Shown: piece after piece, positions 1 through 7,120 of the stretch | Layout of the letters: every line of letters starts with the position of its first letter | Position numbering within the stretch: the stretch's first letter is position 1 | Origin: Theodoxus fluviatilis | Lineage: Eukaryota > Mollusca > Gastropoda > Cycloneritida > Neritidae | Length of the DNA: 10,000 bases | Direction: 5' to 3' | Assembly (NCBI GenBank): GCA_034096865.1 | Contig: JAWQFJ010026730.1 | Coordinates: 10,001-20,000, forward strand | Notes under the pieces: generated by a model | The model's database searches: none | Seen by the model: only the letters and a program-made list of their open reading frames with translations | Told to the model about the DNA's origin: nothing | Translations under genes and position numbers: made by a program

Positions 1-1
1 A

Positions 2-2116
2 CTTAATGTTAGATCTGTTATACAATGTAGTATTTCATGTGAGGAATGGAAAGATTATTTTGGTAAAATATATAGTCATGGTTCAATTGAACAACTGCAA
101 ATTGATTATGATGTACTCACAGTAGCAACTGACGAGTTGTCGCCCCTTGACTGTGATATAACAAATGATGAGGTTTGCTGTGCCATAGCAAAACTGAAAA
201 CTAAAAAGGTAGCAGGGGAAGACAATATGCTGGCAGAAATGTTCAAATGTACACCTGAGAGAGTACTAACAATAATTGTTCAATTGTTTAATACTGTGTT
301 GACAAGAAAGTGTTTTCCAAGAATATGGTCAAAATCAATTATACTTCCTATTTATAAAAGAGGAGACCCCTCTATCCCAGATAATTATAGAGGCATCTCT
401 ATCACCAGCATTTTTAGTAAAGTTTTCACATCTGTGATTAGTGACAGGTTACAAAATTGGGCTGAAAGTAACGGTTTAATTGGTGAAGAGCAGGCAGGTT
501 TCAGGAAAGGATATTCGACGATGGATAATATCTTTGTTCTTCATTCTGTCATTCATAGATATCTATCGAGACATAGAAAATTGTATGCCGTGTTTGTAGA
601 TTTTAAAAAAGCGTTTGATAGTATAAATAGAAATGTTCTTTGGGAAATCCTTCAAGGTTATGGTATGAAAGGGAGATTACTCCAGATGCTTCAAGCAATG
701 TATTTTGATGTTCAAAGCTGCGTAAGATCCAACGGTCGCTACAGTGACTCATTTGCATATACCCGAGGATTGAAACAGGGGTGTAAAATGAGTCCGATAC
801 TTTTTTCTCTTTTAGTGAACTATGTTGCCAAGATTGTGATTAAAAATGGGAAGCATGGCATACAGCTTATGCCTGACTCTACGGTCATATATCTGTTGTT
901 GTTCGCGGATGACATTGTTCTTATCTCGGACACAGTTGTGGGTCTGCAAAACCAACTAAATCATCTCAAAGAAGGCTCTGACACAGTTGGTCTTCATATA
1001 AATAAACAAAAAACAAAAATAATTGTCTTCAGAAATGGTGGTTATTTAGCGAGCCATGAGAAGTGGTATCTGGGTACAGAGAAAATTGAGACTGTCAATG
1101 AATACAGATATCTTGGAGCATTGTTTACCTCGAGACTGTCAGTCAGTATGTTACAGTCTGATCTTGTATGTAGAGCAAAAGCAGGTACGATCCAACTGAC
1201 AAAATGCTTAAGAAGATTGGGAAATATTTCACCGGATGTGTATTTCAGAATGTTTACTACGCAGATACAGCCTGTACTTTTGTATACATCAGAGCTGTGG
1301 GGCCTATTTAGCTGTTCGGTAGTGGAATCTGTACATCTACAAGCCATTAAAAGATTTCTTAATGTTCCTTCGCAAGCTCCTAACTTGATGATGTATGGTG
1401 AAACTGGAAGATATCCACTGTACATCAATGCAACGCTACGTGTCATTAAATTTTGGTTACGTGTGTTAAAGATGGATGCTACTCGTTACCCTTACAAAGT
1501 TTATAAGATGATGCTTCTCTCAGGAAATTACGATAATTGGGTAGACAAAGTAAAAGAAGTATTGTACAGATATGGATTTGCGGATATATGGTGTAGTCAA
1601 AATGTGCAAAACGAGCCGAAGTTTTTGTTAGAGTTCAGAAAGCGCCTTATCATTGAATACAGAAATGTATGGACAAATTCTTTGGCAGGGAGTGGTAGAT
1701 ACGAGTTCTACAGATCCTTCAAGACAGACTGGATGAGAGAGAAGTATTTGTATATATTGGATAAAAAAGTTTTCCGAGATGTGTATGTCCATTTTAGGAC
1801 AGGGTTTAGCAACTTGTTCACTCACAAGTATAGATTTGCAAAAGAGCGATCTGAAAATGCTTATCTATGTCCAGCTTGCTATGAAGATGACGAAAGTGAA
1901 AAGCATTTGTTATTTGCATGTCCTGTCTATGAAGATCTGCGACGAATGTACTTTTCCAAGTTGGCGACGAATACCAATTCATGTGATGTTAAGACACTCT
2001 TGTCACTGGAAGAGCCAAAAGCAGTACGCACGGTTGCTATGTTTCTATACTATGCGTTTAAGAGAAGACAAGAAGCGATTTGTATTGCTGTGGCCGATGA
2101 GGCATATTATTTGTAA
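2..2116 (+). CDS. LINE ORF2-like reverse transcriptase, 5'-partial
   Basis: This is an RNA-directed DNA polymerase that would copy the element's own RNA at a nicked chromosomal site. The frame is open from the first complete codon at position 2 to TAA at 2114-2116 (704 residues, no stop). The true start lies left of the window, and the TTG at 137 is not a start. Numbering from position 2, the RT blocks appear in order: GDPSIPDNYRGISITSIFSK, EEQAGFRKGYST (162-173), motif A FVDFKKAFD (198-206, metal-binding Asp at 200), motif B GLKQGCKMSP (256-265), motif C FADD (301-304, both Asp present), motif D near GLHINKQKTK and motif E YRYLGALF. A C-terminal Cys-His motif C-x2-C-x8-H-x4-C (C623, C626, H635, C640) resembles the zinc knuckle of many LINE ORF2 proteins. 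All visible catalytic residues are intact. The endonuclease domain is missing only because of the window edge. No RNase H domain follows. Family assignment is certain; clade is not. Confidence 0.93.
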   Translation, partial: LNVRSVIQCSISCEEWKDYFGKIYSHGSIEQLQIDYDVLTVATDELSPLDCDITNDEVCCAIAKLKTKKVAGEDNMLAEMFKCTPERVLTIIVQLFNTVLTRKCFPRIWSKSIILPIYKRGDPSIPDNYRGISITSIFSKVFTSVISDRLQNWAESNGLIGEEQAGFRKGYSTMDNIFVLHSVIHRYLSRHRKLYAVFVDFKKAFDSINRNVLWEILQGYGMKGRLLQMLQAMYFDVQSCVRSNGRYSDSFAYTRGLKQGCKMSPILFSLLVNYVAKIVIKNGKHGIQLMPDSTVIYLLLFADDIVLISDTVVGLQNQLNHLKEGSDTVGLHINKQKTKIIVFRNGGYLASHEKWYLGTEKIETVNEYRYLGALFTSRLSVSMLQSDLVCRAKAGTIQLTKCLRRLGNISPDVYFRMFTTQIQPVLLYTSELWGLFSCSVVESVHLQAIKRFLNVPSQAPNLMMYGETGRYPLYINATLRVIKFWLRVLKMDATRYPYKVYKMMLLSGNYDNWVDKVKEVLYRYGFADIWCSQNVQNEPKFLLEFRKRLIIEYRNVWTNSLAGSGRYEFYRSFKTDWMREKYLYILDKKVFRDVYVHFRTGFSNLFTHKYRFAKERSENAYLCPACYEDDESEKHLLFACPVYEDLRRMYFSKLATNTNSCDVKTLLSLEEPKAVRTVAMFLYYAFKRRQEAICIAVADEAYYL

Positions 2117-2147
2117 CCGAGTTGTGATGGGCCGGTGACCTCACAAA

Positions 2148-2153
2148 AATAAA
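2148..2153 (+). promoter_or_regulatory. AATAAA polyadenylation-type hexamer of the LINE
   Basis: AATAAA starts 31 nt after the stop codon and 4 nt before the first TTCG unit. The complete 3' UTR is therefore very short. In LINEs of this general kind the hexamer beside a short tandem tail marks the RNA 3' end used for target-primed reverse transcription. Function is inferred from position only. Confidence 0.55.
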
Positions 2154-2156
2154 CCA

Positions 2157-2168
2157 TTCGTTCGTTCG

Positions 2169-2200
<32 letters not shown>
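2157..2200 (+). repeat. (TTCG)4 LINE tail running into a (TC)n microsatellite
   Basis: Four TTCG units occupy 2157-2172, followed without a gap by TC dinucleotides to 2200. The tetranucleotide part sits exactly where a LINE of this type ends in a short tandem tail. The TC part may have arisen by slippage from the end of the tail or have been present at the target. Confidence 0.85.
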
Positions 2201-2202
2201 GC

Positions 2203-2330
2203 TGTGTGTGGAGCCGATCTCTTCTCTTCGTCTGCTTCTCTCTTCTGTGCTTCGCCTTCCTCTTCTCTCTTCTTCGTCTGCTTCTCTCTTCAGTGCTTCG
2301 CCTTCCTCTTTTGTGTGTGCGGTCGATCTC
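2203..2330. repeat. Pyrimidine-rich minisatellite, about 46-bp unit
   Basis: Unit 1 at 2225-2270 and unit 2 from 2271 agree at 39 of the first 40 positions (T/A difference near 2292) and then diverge. The block is bracketed by two related 19-bp strings, TGTGTGTG followed by a CGATCTC core, at 2203-2221 and 2312-2330 (16 of 19 matches), so the duplication history is more than a simple doublet. Open frames across the block are low-complexity on both strands and are not considered genes. Confidence 0.75.
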
Positions 2331-2357
2331 TCCTCTCTCCTCTCTCCTCTCACTAAT

Positions 2358-2398
2358 GCTGAAATGGTCGTTGTCACAAACATTCGGGGACAGAGTAC
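2358..2398. repeat. Relic terminal repeat related to the 7121-7429 element
   Basis: About 35 of 41 positions match the terminal inverted repeat of the element at 7121-7429. GCTGAAATGGTCG is shared exactly with the left TIR, and AAACATTCGGGGACA exactly with the inverted right TIR. The relic retains the ATT that the left TIR at 7146 lacks. No convincing partner TIR is seen in the window, so this is a solo end or the remnant of a diverged, deleted copy. Confidence 0.7.
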
Positions 2399-2674
2399 TC
2401 GGAGTAATAGGCGGACCGATCTTTATCCTCTGTCTTCGTGCGCTCTCTAAAATAGCCATCTTCTCACAACCAACTCACCGGCCTATTTTTAACTCACCAC
2501 TACTCACACCTCAGAGCGAACATCGCTCACCACCCCGGGGCAGAACTCAACCTCCACTCACTCCAAACCTTCCACTTCAATCTTTATACAGTAGTTGGAC
2601 TACCAACCTCACCCCACGCACCAGCAAAAACCAAGCCTCTCTCAGATGAGACACTTCCGAAATCCTATTTCCCC

Positions 2675-2677
<3 letters not shown>

Positions 2678-2717
<40 letters not shown>

Positions 2718-2718
2718 G

Positions 2719-2792
<74 letters not shown>

Positions 2793-2816
2793 GACAGAGA
2801 AACTGACAGACAGACG
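2678..2816. repeat. (CA)n microsatellite grading into (CAGA)n
   Basis: CA dinucleotides run from 2678 to 2788, interrupted once by a CACG run near 2711-2724, then pass into CAGA units and degenerate CAGA-like sequence to about 2816. Frames through the tract give Thr-His or Cys-Val repeats and are not coding. Confidence 0.97.
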
Positions 2817-3510
2817 GAAAGATTGTCCCCGCATGTGGATGAAGGACAACTGAATCACAAAACTAAACATACGCACTGCCTTATCGATAAGCAAGTATTG
2901 AAGAAAACGACGTGTTTAATTTCCCACGGTTTGAATCATGATACGTGCGTGTGTTCAAAGCGACACAGCCTGCAACTGCTACTTCTGCTTACGCTTGCTG
3001 CAGTATCAAAGGCGTTGGAGTTTACCTCGCGTGTTTATACATTCACTGCTCAGTGACATGTCTAGTCAGACAACCAGGCCCCAGTGCTGAAAAGTAAGGA
3101 CACTCAAAGTGTGTGGCTGTCCTTCGGTCGAACAATGGCCCACTTTGTCCACGACTCCACTCTACAGCCTGGTAACCCAGTGAGTGCTGCGTGCTATTCA
3201 TGCTTCCATTAACTCCAACCAACCAAGGGCGGGCGTGCTGGGCCCGGTGCGTTGTGGACGCGGTTGGTCTGGAGTGGAGAAAGGAGCAACTCACGTGCCA
3301 GGGCAATGTCTCATGAAGGGTAAACGCGCACAAATAATGATAAGTGCGCATGCATTGCTTTGGCACTTGTACGCTGAGAGCATGAACGTAGGCTCTTTGC
3401 TTTCCTCAGACCTTCGTCATCCATTTTTCAACGCACACAACTAACCATCGATGTCATCTTGACTGTAGAGTCATTCTCTCAATGACGTACACGTACAACC
3501 TTCTTGCAAC
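2817..3510. other. No gene or repeat recognised
   Basis: Mixed-composition sequence. Short open frames on both strands (for example minus 3043-3366, plus 3184-3444) have no recognisable domain or consistent initiation context. I see no RNA gene and no clear inverted repeat. It could be intronic or intergenic. Confidence 0.5.
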
Positions 3511-3594
3511 ACCCCGTCCTCCTCCCCCTCCCCCTTCCCTCCCTCTTCCCTCCCCCAAACCAACCTCCCAAACCCCTACCCCCCCACCCCCACC
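3511..3594. repeat. C-rich polypyrimidine tract with G-quadruplex potential on the minus strand
   Basis: About 84 nt of almost only C and T or A, with at least ten runs of three or more C. At 3567-3591 four C runs of 3, 4, 7 and 5 are separated by loops of 3, 2 and 1 nt. The minus strand there is a strong intramolecular G-quadruplex candidate and the plus strand an i-motif candidate. Proline-rich or glycine-rich open frames across it are composition artefacts. Confidence 0.8.
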
Positions 3595-4273
3595 TTTTAA
3601 TGTGAAAGACCTGTCGCTCTTCAGAGGACCAATAACTTGTCGAGGTCGAGGAGCTTGCTTGCCTCAACGACCCCTTAAGCTATACCGGCGAAAGCAGTAG
3701 CTACCGGTAGGGTCATCCAAGCCGGACAGGTCAAAGTGTAAGGTAAGACAAAACGCGGTCACCTGTGCTCCCAGGGCAGGGCGTATATACCAGGAGCTAA
3801 GGGTGAGGCACCCTGACAGAAACCTCCAGTGCTGAAGACGGAGGTGTTGGGCCGCATGGCGCACTCTATTAAACGACGACACCACGCATTGCTGCCAAAC
3901 GACACTTGGAGACAGAAATGTTAGAAATAGCGCTCGCCTTGTGAAGTCCCGCCGGGCAGGTGCAGCGTCGGGCTCCCTGCTTCAAAGGAGCCCAAACCCA
4001 GCTCCTGGAGGCCCCTTCTACTCGACCTGTGGAGTCAGGGGACGGGGAAGGACAGCAACTGGTCAACCCACAAGAAACACCAAGAGCACAGAAGGCCAAG
4101 AGAACCCCACTTTCAACATTATGCAGAGTTATGGGCACAACTAGTGGTTGTTTAATAAAAAATGGGCCAGCTGCGCATGACAGCACATTACATTGCAGGA
4201 ACTGGTCTCCAAGTGTGACGGCATTCGAGAAGAAGATTTACCTGTCATACTACTAGGTTGTATTACGTCGCAC
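3595..4273. other. No gene recognised; GC-richer unique-looking segment
   Basis: This stretch appears GC-richer than the AT-rich segment after 5280 and has short open frames on both strands, the longest being minus 3869-4186 (105 codons) and plus 3960-4256 (98 codons). None shows a recognisable domain, signal peptide or periodicity. An AATAAA at 4154-4159 has no associated gene. It may contain old repeat fragments that I cannot name. Confidence 0.45.
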
Positions 4274-4295
4274 TAAAGCCGGTTCTTAACTGGTG

Positions 4296-4314
4296 TTTGC
4301 CAAGTCTTGGCAAA
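4296..4314. repeat. 19-bp palindrome TTTGCCAAGTCTTGGCAAA
   Basis: Nine-base perfect arms around a single central T, just inside the left TIR of the 4277-4767 element. It is the longest member of the GCCAAGNCTTGGC family in that element. Confidence 0.85.
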
Positions 4315-4403
4315 TACTGGACAAGTATTCGGCCAGAATTTGCAGGGTCTTGGGATATATTCGCTGAATATTTGGTCAAGTGTTCCGGTTCTTAATTGGT
4401 TTC

Positions 4404-4437
4404 GCCAAGACTTGGCAAATATTCGCCAAGACTTGGG
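4404..4437. repeat. Pair of GCCAAGACTTGGC/G palindromes
   Basis: GCCAAGACTTGGC at 4404-4416 and GCCAAGACTTGGG at 4425-4437 lie 21 bp apart start to start, about two helical turns. They follow the inner copy of the left terminal motif. Confidence 0.8.
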
Positions 4438-4655
4438 ATATTGGCTCAACAGGTAATGCCAATAGATATTGGCGCGAGATATTTGTGAGATCCACTCAGA
4501 GCACAACTGCGGAAAAAATCTGTCGCGAAGTTTACATTTACAGCCATTGCACACTTCCGGGATGGGCATGATGTCGATCGATGCCGTATTGCAAATGTCC
4601 TTTGATTGCGAGATTTTGGCTTGGTTTCTTCAAGCAATTAAGAAGCTAAAGATAC

Positions 4656-4727
4656 GCCAAGACTGGCGCAATAGTTACCGAATTTTTTTACGAATGTTTG
4701 CCAGTTAGTAATTTGCCAAGGCTTGGT
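4656..4727. repeat. Right-side copies of the GCCAAGNCTTGGC family
   Basis: A contracted copy GCCAAGACTGGC is at 4656-4667 and a variant GCCAAGGCTTGGT at 4715-4727. A half-site GCCAAGATT follows at 4735. They mirror the palindromes at the left end of the same element. Confidence 0.7.
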
Positions 4728-4946
4728 GAATATTAGCCAAGATTTATTTGTCAATTAAGAACAGGCTTAAAGGGGATTACTAATGCAATAGTTAAGAGTC
4801 CCCAGATAAGCAAGAAAATGTTTATTGTTTATGTCATAGTCACAAGAGACGACAACTTATACGTATTCGATGTGATGTGCGAACTTCATTTAGAAACGAA
4901 CAGTTGCTCCCAGTTGCTGGCTGAGACTGGGACGAAAAATATATTA

Positions 4947-5065
<119 letters not shown>

Positions 5066-5158
5066 CTACCATCACCACCACCATCATCATCATCATCACT
5101 ACCACCACCACCAACATCATCATCATCATCACTACCACCACCACCACCAACATCACTA
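5066..5158. repeat. CAT/CAC/TAC/CAA compound minisatellite with 33-36-bp units
   Basis: A higher-order unit of five CAT, one CAC, one TAC, three or four CAC and one CAA occurs at 5082-5114 (33 bp) and 5115-5150 (36 bp), with a truncated precursor at 5064-5081. Triplet phase is kept throughout. Confidence 0.85.
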
Positions 5159-5166
5159 ATAACAAT

Positions 5167-5197
<31 letters not shown>

Positions 5198-5279
5198 GAA
5201 ACAGCAGCAGCAACAACAACAACAACAAACAACAACAACAACAGCAGCAGCAGCAGCAGCTGCTGCAACAACAACAAAG
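5159..5279. repeat. (CAG)n/(CAA)n trinucleotide repeat
   Basis: Alternating blocks of GCA and ACA triplets in which several runs of CAG are separated by CAA. It ends in AGCAGCAGCTGCTGC, which can form a small CAG/CTG hairpin. The plus-strand frame would give poly-Gln or poly-Ser/Asn but has no supported coding context. Confidence 0.93.
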
Positions 5280-5972
5280 AGTTCGTGGAACCAAAAAGAA
5301 ATTGAGGTGTAGGTAAATATAAACATTAGCTGTTGGCGCGACTCCTTTGTATTTTACTAACAATAACTGAAGTAGATAACACGGAAAATTATGGATAGAG
5401 TTTATTGTATTACAACATCTATGTGCGACACGTTTATCTTGCTTTACAGGTTTGATTCTCATGCGAGCACCACTTTTTTCACGCAGGTGGTATTGCATTG
5501 AAAATATTCAGTAAATTGCATGCTAATCATGGACCGACTGTGATCAATCAAACTCCATTCTTGGTCTACACGCAGATCATTCTGGGAAACAGTCCTGGCA
5601 TTTATTGAATTCTCAAGATTGGCACATCATTTCATCTCTGTGTACTAGGTGCTTTCGAGGAAAGTAAAACCACCTACCAGCGATGTACATTGTACTAGTG
5701 ACATGGAGTTCGTTTTACAACGTTTTAGTGTCATGCAGGGTTGCTGACCTCTGTTGTAAACAAATCTTAATTGTGGGAATGAAAAATATTGCAATTGTTC
5801 TAAATCTACCCACTCTGAAATTTTGTATAGTGTTTGATGTTGAAAGACTTTGAAAAGTTACATCAAATATCCTGCTTCTGCATCTCGTGAAAACTGAGGC
5901 AACATTCTGTTGAAAATAGAAACCTTAAAAAAACTTAAATGTAACTCGGTCTAAACACGCTATCGAAGACTC
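5280..5972. other. AT-rich sequence, nothing recognised
   Basis: About 690 nt with many stop codons in every frame, no open frame of note, no inverted repeat longer than a few bases and no RNA-gene signature. Confidence 0.6.
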
Positions 5973-5988
5973 CACACACACACACACA

Positions 5989-6019
<31 letters not shown>

Positions 6020-6049
6020 GAACACACACACACACACACACACACACAC
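5973..6049. repeat. (CA)n microsatellite
   Basis: CA dinucleotides with a CCC interruption at 5991-5993 and a CGAA interruption at 6019-6022. Confidence 0.96.
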
Positions 6050-6787
6050 TTCTATTTTCCAATGCGGATAGTGACTTACGTTGCGCGAGAATTTAGTTTA
6101 GAGACATGCCGACATGCCTGCTGCGTCCTTGGGCTTGAAGAAGAAGAATGGCTGGACCAGGACTCGATCTGGACATGAATCATTGGTTCACGGCCACGCA
6201 CGGCCCCCAGACACATTTCGTCACGGGCGGAAAACCTTTGACAAATATACTCAGCGGGGTGAGTTAATGTTTGCCTTGCAAAGTCTGTCGGACGCTGCAG
6301 TTTGGATAATCCTAGGCCGCGTGCAGCCATATATGGTCCCCCGGCAGGAGTGTTCCGTTGTAAATCACTTCTCCGGAGTTGGGAGGAGAAGGACAGGTGT
6401 GGACACGAGGTCAGAGGTCAGAGCGTGTCCCGCCGTGCCATTGACATTGCAATCTCAAAGGCCTGTCTTTGATGAATGCGTTTTGATTTTAGCTCAGGAA
6501 AGATCGACTGCACGACTCGATCGCCTCTATCGAAATGTTACAGAGCCAAAACTTTTCCTCTCCGAAAAAATAGCTGCATGTGAAACTTGTTAATAGTATG
6601 CAGGGGCAAACCTTTATATATAAATTTGTTACGTCTACATTTCAGTGATTATTACTCTAACTTGTAAGAGAAGACATATTTGGAAATATTCTCCTTTACT
6701 TTAGAAAGTGAATCAAAGTATACATGGGAAATTCTCTCACAAGCACACGTTCCGCAATCAACAGAGAATTGATTAATCAACCATCTG
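6050..6787. other. No gene recognised; one 159-codon open frame of uncertain meaning
   Basis: A plus-strand frame at 6114-6593 begins with ATG and reads 159 codons. I recognise no domain in it. Composition is not repetitive, so an exon or an old repeat-derived frame cannot be excluded, but nothing seen supports calling a gene. The remainder shows no RNA gene or inverted repeat. Confidence 0.4.
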
Positions 6788-7012
6788 AGGACGACGACGA
6801 GACGGAGGAGAAGGAAAAGCAGGATGAAGAGGAGGAGCCGGATGAAGAGGAGGAGCCGGATGAAGAGGAGGAGCAGGAGGAGCAGGAGGAACAGGAGGAA
6901 GAGGAGGAGCAGGAGGAAGAGGAGGAACAGATGCAGGAGCAAGAGCAGAAGCAGGAGCAGGGGTGGTAGGAGCAAGAAGAGCAGGAGGTACAGGAGCAAG
7001 AGGATCAGGAGT
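6788..7012. repeat. Purine-rich minisatellite with an 18-bp core unit
   Basis: Three adjacent 18-bp copies of GATGAAGAGGAGGAGCCG (last ending CAG) lie at 6823-6876, followed by degenerate GAGGAGCAG, GAAGAG and CAGGAG units. Nearly all plus-strand bases are purines with scattered C and T. An in-frame reading from ATG at 6724 gives an 81-residue Glu/Asp/Gln-rich chain, most likely a by-product of the repeat. Confidence 0.9.
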
Positions 7013-7113
7013 GAGGTATTAGTGGAAATGAGAGCTAAGGAGGAGGGTAGATGACTCAAACTGCATGCTTGGCAGACCTGTAGATGTTGTAAGCTAGCTT
7101 CACTGTGAACCTG

Positions 7114-7120
7114 TAAGTAA
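7114..7120. repeat. Left target-site duplication TAAGTAA
   Basis: Directly abuts the left TIR and is repeated exactly at 7430-7436. An extra matching G at 7113 allows an 8-bp reading. Confidence 0.82.

Larger units (their letters stand above)
1..2175 (+). mobile_element. Non-LTR retrotransposon (LINE), 3' portion
   Basis: The window opens inside a LINE. It contains the reverse transcriptase and C-terminal part of the main ORF, a very short 3' UTR, an AATAAA hexamer and a tail of four TTCG units followed by TTC. The endonuclease domain expected upstream in this kind of element lies outside the window, so the 5' end and the target-site duplication cannot be examined. No long terminal repeat, integrase or RNase H region is visible, which fits target-primed retrotransposition. 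The RT block order and the C-terminal CCHC-type motif suggest the Jockey/CR1/I-like group, but I cannot settle the clade by eye. The absence of stops or frameshifts argues for a fairly young copy. The right boundary is placed at the end of the TTCG tail; the TC repeat that follows could be tail expansion or target DNA. Confidence 0.9.
4277..4767. mobile_element. Candidate non-autonomous DNA transposon (MITE) with nested terminal motifs
   Basis: A 491-bp segment begins AGCCGGTTCTTAACTGG and ends with the inverse of AGCCTGTTCTTAATTGA, a 17-bp TIR matching at 14 positions. It is flanked by TAA at 4274-4276 and 4768-4770, like the 3-bp TWA duplications of PIF/Harbinger elements. A 3-bp duplication is weak evidence alone. 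The decamer TTCTTAAYTG occurs twice directly on the left (4283, 4389) and twice inverted on the right (4635, 4752), giving an outer and an inner nested pair. Palindromes of the form GCCAAGNCTTGGC cluster at both ends. No transposase is encoded. Alternatives are one copy inserted into another, or one element with subterminal transposase-binding repeats. Confidence 0.55.

Noticed and set aside
1042..1446. Minus-strand 134-codon open frame inside the LINE
   Set aside because: Antisense shadow of the reverse transcriptase frame; no domain.
2058..2649. Several open frames (Arg/Glu-rich on minus, Leu/Ser-rich on plus) across the pyrimidine block
   Set aside because: Low-complexity translation of a TC-rich minisatellite; no independent evidence of coding.
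2825..2850. TGTCCCCGCATGT as a possible inverted partner TIR for the relic at 2358
   Set aside because: 12 of 13 bases match but neither flank continues the similarity; best treated as chance.
4154..4159. AATAAA as a polyadenylation signal
   Set aside because: No upstream gene is supported; a hexamer is expected by chance in sequence of this composition.
4274..4770. TTAA target duplication (piggyBac-type) for the 4277-4767 element
   Set aside because: The right flank has TTAA but the left flank reads CTAA, so only TAA is shared and the TIR does not begin like piggyBac ends.
6160..6175. Minus-strand GATCGAGTC resembling a Pol III B box (tRNA or SINE)
   Set aside because: No convincing A box at the right distance, and no cloverleaf can be drawn.
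6114..6593. 159-codon plus-strand frame
   Set aside because: Starts at ATG and is not repetitive, but no recognisable domain, splice context or homology; not enough for a gene call.
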